Positions 14,025 to 16,753 of a DNA stretch of 16,753 nt are shown here, in pieces. A model generated the notes under the pieces. That model was not told where the DNA came from. It searched no databases and saw nothing but the letters and a program-made list of their open reading frames with translations. The translations under genes were made by a program, and so were the position numbers. Origin of the DNA: JAJYZP01 sp049964535 (GTDB lineage Bacteria; Actinomycetota; Acidimicrobiia; Acidimicrobiales; Acidimicrobiaceae); NCBI GenBank assembly GCA_049964535.1, contig JBMFXG010000037.1:1-16753 (forward strand). Reading direction: 5' to 3'. The stretch's first letter is position 1. Every line of letters starts with the position of its first letter.

Positions 14025-14252
14025 AATGTTGGGAGCGAAAAAGCATCGGCCACGTGGGTCTGCTATCTGTGAGGCTTACTTCAATACTAGTAAGACCACG
14101 ACCGCTCCAGGGCGGAGTCAGATCCGGGCATGGTAGGCACGGGGATTGACGTACGCGCCACTGCATCAGCGCTCCTAACGGTCCGTTCCGCAGCTACGTT
14201 TTCCTCTACAGTATCGAACGTGCAAACGGCAGACCGTCGTTCCGCAAGTCAA

Positions 14253-15527
14253 TCAGTCCAGATCTGTCCCCGTGATATCTGAAGATTCATCGTCGAACGT
14301 TGCCTCGGCCTCCTTGGCCTGAGCCTGTCGAGGACCGTAGATCTGAGGGCTTTCACCATCAGGGTGCAGTGGTGTTCGATTAACGACTCGTTGCGAATCG
14401 AGCGTCATGGTCATGGCCCGACGTCCCCCACTCCAGCGCACCGGAACCGCATCGAGCCGCTCGGCCAGCTTGTACAGGATCGATTCATAGTTGACCCGCC
14501 AACCTCGAAAATCAGCCCATGCCTCCTCGGGGTTGCGCTCGAGAGGAAAACCGACCGAACGTAATCGATCGATGCCAATCAGAAACTCCTCGAAACTGAG
14601 AGCAACTGGATCGTCGGGATGTGGATCGGGGTCGAATACGATCCCGACCGATCGAGCAATCTGGCGACAACAGACGAATCCCATTCGCAGCATCAAGCGT
14701 GCGCTCAATGGCGCCCGTGAAGGAGCAACTGCGAGATAGAGAGCAGCCGAGTCCATGACACACAGCAGACCGGTAACCCACGAAGCGTAGGGGTTCGGGG
14801 AGCGAAATCGCAGAAGCACGGGGTAGGTCGAGTGCGACTCAGCAACATCGGCGGCCCAGCGCTCCCAGGCCTGGTAGATCCCAAGTACCTCAGCGTCGAC
14901 GATCCCAATTCGGGTTCGTGCAAGCAACTCCGGACCCCATGCCGGCTCTCCCACCCGAGAAGAGAGGAGCGTTACCTCCGTCTCGCGACGGTTATAGGCA
15001 CTATAGAGCGTCGGCAGGTAAGAGATCTGCACAGCTACGATCGCCAGGCCGGTAAAGCCAGCGAGGAAATCTACAAAAGTCGCCCATGGTGTGGCCGTCG
15101 AGGTAAAACCAAGGGTGAGGAACGATGCCCCAACCTCTCGAAGCGCTCCTCCTGGGCTCCGCAGCGCCGGAAGTATCATCAGAGCAAGTGCGACCATGAG
15201 CGTGGCAACCCACACAACCAACATGACAAAGAGAAAGACGACGGCTTGAGAGGACCGTATCGAGTCTCTTCGTTCATACGATCGAGTCATCGCACAGACT
15301 CGCCCATAGATCCAATCCACGGATCGATCAACGATCTTCGCAAGCTTGGGTAGTGAGCCTCGAGGGATCACGAGCGTCTTCGCAATAGAGAACAGGACCG
15401 ATCCATAGATCAACGTTCCTGCCACAACGGCCCCGACATCGACCTCTACGACCACGCTACAGCCGATCCAACGACCGGTATTCACAAAGCGTTGCCACGG
15501 TGAGAGCGTATCGCATTGCGAACGCAC
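14253..15527 (-). CDS. K+-channel-like two-pore-helix membrane protein with large cytosolic domain
   Basis: Up to 424 residues. Hydrophobic segments are at about 31-50, 94-119 and 148-177. Between the second and third is a pore-loop-like segment EVGASFLTLGFTSTATP (131-147), placed as in Ion_trans_2 channels but reading TLGFT instead of TVGYG. Following it is SYLPTLYSAYNRRETEVTLL, then RVGEPAWGPELLAR, a stretch I recognise from a family of uncharacterised actinobacterial channel-like proteins. The soluble C-terminal part (about 200-424) contains ESHSTYPVLLRFRSPNPYAS and an acidic tail. The start is uncertain: GTG 15527 is the longest and GTG 15455 is also possible; neither has a strong ribosome site. 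It is divergent from the MaoC-like gene across about 44 bp. Selectivity cannot be inferred. Confidence 0.75.
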   Translation of the reverse strand: MRSQCDTLSPWQRFVNTGRWIGCSVVVEVDVGAVVAGTLIYGSVLFSIAKTLVIPRGSLPKLAKIVDRSVDWIYGRVCAMTRSYERRDSIRSSQAVVFLFVMLVVWVATLMVALALMILPALRSPGGALREVGASFLTLGFTSTATPWATFVDFLAGFTGLAIVAVQISYLPTLYSAYNRRETEVTLLSSRVGEPAWGPELLARTRIGIVDAEVLGIYQAWERWAADVAESHSTYPVLLRFRSPNPYASWVTGLLCVMDSAALYLAVAPSRAPLSARLMLRMGFVCCRQIARSVGIVFDPDPHPDDPVALSFEEFLIGIDRLRSVGFPLERNPEEAWADFRGWRVNYESILYKLAERLDAVPVRWSGGRRAMTMTLDSQRVVNRTPLHPDGESPQIYGPRQAQAKEAEATFDDESSDITGTDLD

Positions 15528-15571
15528 CTCGGTCGTCTAAGGTCGGCTCTAGTGAACCCTAAGGAGAAGAA

Positions 15572-16069
15572 GTGTCAGAGATCCACACCCACCAAGCGAG
15601 CCCATCGCCGAGCGCGACGCTCTACTTCGAAGACTTCCAAGAAGGTCAGACATTTGACCTCGGCAGCTTGACACTCACTACCGAAGAGATCGTCTCGTTC
15701 GCCAAGAACTATGACCCTCAGCCCTTCCACCTCGACCCAGCTGCGGCACGGGCCCATCGCTTTGGTCGACTCATCGCAAGTGGTTGGCAGACCGCAGCGC
15801 TTTGGAATCGACACTTTGTCGATACCTTTCTCTCTCGCACAATCAGCCTCGGTTCCCCTGGGCTCAGCAATCTCTCGTGGCCAAATCCGGTCGAGCCGGA
15901 TCAACAACACATAGCCTCGTTTCGGATCCATCGACTAGAGCCATCGCGAAGCCACCATGACGTTGGGAAGCTCTTTGGCGAGGGCACCATGGCCCTCGAC
16001 GAGGACGACGACGCTCTCGTCCTCCAGCTGTCATTACTAATCCTCGTCGGTCGTCGGCCCGGGGAGTGA
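15572..16069 (+). CDS. MaoC-like hot-dog dehydratase
   Basis: 165 residues of the MaoC/(R)-specific enoyl-CoA hydratase family, which hydrates 2-enoyl-CoA or similar thioesters. After a Ser/Pro-rich N-terminus, FEDFQEGQTF (19-28) leads into the hydratase-2 motif EEIVSFAKNYDPQPFHLDPA (38-57), with the catalytic pair Asp48 and His53, then RFGRLIASGWQTAAL (63-77). The second half is shorter and less conserved. The start is GTG 15572, with AAGGAG 5 nt upstream, which is well supported. The 3' end overlaps the opposite-strand membrane-protein gene by 33 bp. Physiological substrate unknown; a role in acyl-CoA or branched-chain metabolism is a reasonable inference. Confidence 0.92.
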   Translation: MSEIHTHQASPSPSATLYFEDFQEGQTFDLGSLTLTTEEIVSFAKNYDPQPFHLDPAAARAHRFGRLIASGWQTAALWNRHFVDTFLSRTISLGSPGLSNLSWPNPVEPDQQHIASFRIHRLEPSRSHHDVGKLFGEGTMALDEDDDALVLQLSLLILVGRRPGE

Positions 16070-16336
16070 GGTCACACCTTCTCCAGATTGCTCCAACGAT
16101 AACGATGGATCCAGTTGCTGAAGTTTGAGCTGCCGTGCGCGAGTTTCAAAGTTCTGGATCTTAAAGATTGCGGCACCCGCGTAGAGAAGCGTGACGGCAA
16201 GCACTGCAAACGCAAGAGCAAGGAGCACATGGACCAAGAGAGTGGTCAGCATCGAGTAGCCCCTCAGGTACTCCAAGATAGAAGGGACCAGAGCTACGAC
16301 CGCTATCAAAAGCGTCAGCTTCGCCTTGTTGCCCAT
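16037..16336 (-). CDS. Small two-helix membrane protein, unknown
   Basis: 99 residues: helix 1 about 6-24 (KLTLLIAVVALVPSILEYL), a short loop, and helix 2 about 30-54 (LTTLLVHVLLALAFAVLAVTLLYAGA). A cytosolic-looking polar tail follows, rich in Gln, Ser and acidic residues (ETRARQLKLQQLDPS and onward). The ATG at 16336 directly follows the upstream gene's TAG (16339-16337) with no gap. GGAG lies about 9 nt upstream inside that gene, so the two are almost certainly co-transcribed and perhaps translationally coupled. The 3' end overlaps the MaoC-like gene tail to tail. I do not recognise the family; the coding call rests on the helices, the ribosome site and the abutting frame. Confidence 0.7.
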   Translation of the reverse strand: MGNKAKLTLLIAVVALVPSILEYLRGYSMLTTLLVHVLLALAFAVLAVTLLYAGAAIFKIQNFETRARQLKLQQLDPSLSLEQSGEGVTSLPGPTTDED

Positions 16337-16753
16337 CTACCGTTCTCCGTGCCGTCTGAGCAGTCGCATCCACGTTGCAACAGTCGAAACTTTCCCATCT
16401 ACGGTCGCTACCGGCAGCCCAAGGCCCAAGATCGGACGAGGATCACTGGAGTGCTTGGCCCCCATGACACAGAGAGCTTGGACTCCGGGAAGACCGACAA
16501 GGTACTCTTCGGTTAAAGACAGAGGCTGATCGAGATCGACCTGGGCCACAAGGACGGTGTCCTGGCCCGCAAATGCCTCAGCGACCTCTGAGCAGAGTTC
16601 GTCATCGATCCACATTGCAACCGATCGGCCCGCCTCGAGCGCCTGATCCATCTCCTCCGCTCCATGAGCATCGGAGGCCCCCCAGTCCTGAACATCAGGC
16701 GAGCTCGAGAAGATGAATCGATCGCACTCTCGAACGCCGTAGATCTCACAGAG
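16337..16753 (-). CDS. Unknown protein, C-terminal part (5' end beyond window)
   Basis: The minus-strand frame is open from the right edge of the window (16753) to TAG 16337-16339, 138 codons. It continues upstream of an internal ATG at 16651 with sensible residues (CDRFIFSSSPDVQDWGASDA), so the true start is outside. Readable segments are AGRSVAMWIDDELCSEVAEA, VLVAQVDLDQPLSL, GLPGVQALCVMGAKH and a C-terminal ATVDGKVSTVATWMRLLRRH. The composition is soluble alpha/beta. I cannot assign a family. It abuts the small membrane-protein gene and is probably its operon partner. Confidence 0.65.
   Translation of the reverse strand, partial: LCEIYGVRECDRFIFSSSPDVQDWGASDAHGAEEMDQALEAGRSVAMWIDDELCSEVAEAFAGQDTVLVAQVDLDQPLSLTEEYLVGLPGVQALCVMGAKHSSDPRPILGLGLPVATVDGKVSTVATWMRLLRRHGER

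Larger units (their letters stand above)
13316..14252. other. 0.9-kb region without a convincing gene
   Basis: Open frames here (for example plus 13449-13814 and minus 13828-14166) have compositions typical of shadow frames and match no family I know. Structured spots are a 7-bp dyad at 13581-13598, an imperfect hairpin at about 13804-13827 (gcggaacg/cgtttccgc with one bulge), and a 12-bp direct repeat at 13904-13915 and 14013-14024. The region may be a decayed mobile element or an intergenic graveyard. Confidence 0.45.

Noticed and set aside
13828..14166. 112-codon minus-strand frame as a gene
   Set aside because: Composition is Cys/Ser/Arg/Trp-rich without hydrophobic core patterning, no ribosome site is seen, and no family is recognised.

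Overview
The window looks like a chromosomal segment of a moderately GC-rich actinobacterium. The evidence is a DUF3039 protein (a family I know almost only from Actinobacteria), an F420-type luciferase-like monooxygenase, an actinobacterial-style ABC-F ATPase, frequent GTG starts, and acyl-CoA-type enzymes (a crotonase-fold protein and a MaoC-like protein). An acidophilic Acidimicrobiia such as Ferrimicrobium would fit the composition, but that is inference and no marker gene here fixes the genus.

Layout. Bases 1-1453 are a pile-up of insertion-sequence debris. There is the 3' end of one IS3-family element, a second 5'-truncated IS3-family element directly abutting it, and an ISL3-family remnant (N-terminal transposase piece plus one terminal inverted repeat) cut by the second IS3 end. 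Both IS3 copies carry a long hairpin after the transposase stop codon, and the 28-nt loop is inverted in one copy relative to the other. Bases 1454-2175 hold decayed sequence and a weak small ORF. Then come a DUF3039 gene (minus) divergent from an ABC-F ATPase (plus), and a Dabb-domain protein (minus) convergent with it.

Bases 4533-5771 have no convincing intact gene, only two reading frames broken by in-frame TGA codons and a few hairpins. From 5772 to 8299 there is a plus-strand run: a fold-type I aminotransferase, a single-domain cupin and a short-chain dehydrogenase (SDR)-fold protein whose start overlaps the cupin stop (ATGA). The SDR-fold protein has lost all four canonical catalytic residues. 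Bases 8524-10972 carry two minus-strand enzymes, an LLM-class F420-type oxidoreductase and an EstB-like serine beta-lactamase-fold hydrolase. A plus-strand crotonase-fold protein (11280-12059) lacks both hydratase glutamates. A secreted or anchored six-repeat kelch-like protein (minus) follows.

Bases 13316-14252 are again without a convincing gene. The right end has a K+-channel-like membrane protein (minus), a divergent MaoC-like hot-dog protein (plus), and a minus-strand pair made of a small two-helix membrane protein and an unknown protein running off the window end. These last two directly abut, like an operon.

Working together: the aminotransferase, cupin and SDR-fold genes are the only set whose spacing suggests a shared pathway. 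The rest is a mosaic of single genes with frequent strand changes, typical of an accessory or slowly decaying chromosomal region. No tRNA, rRNA, CRISPR array or origin was seen.
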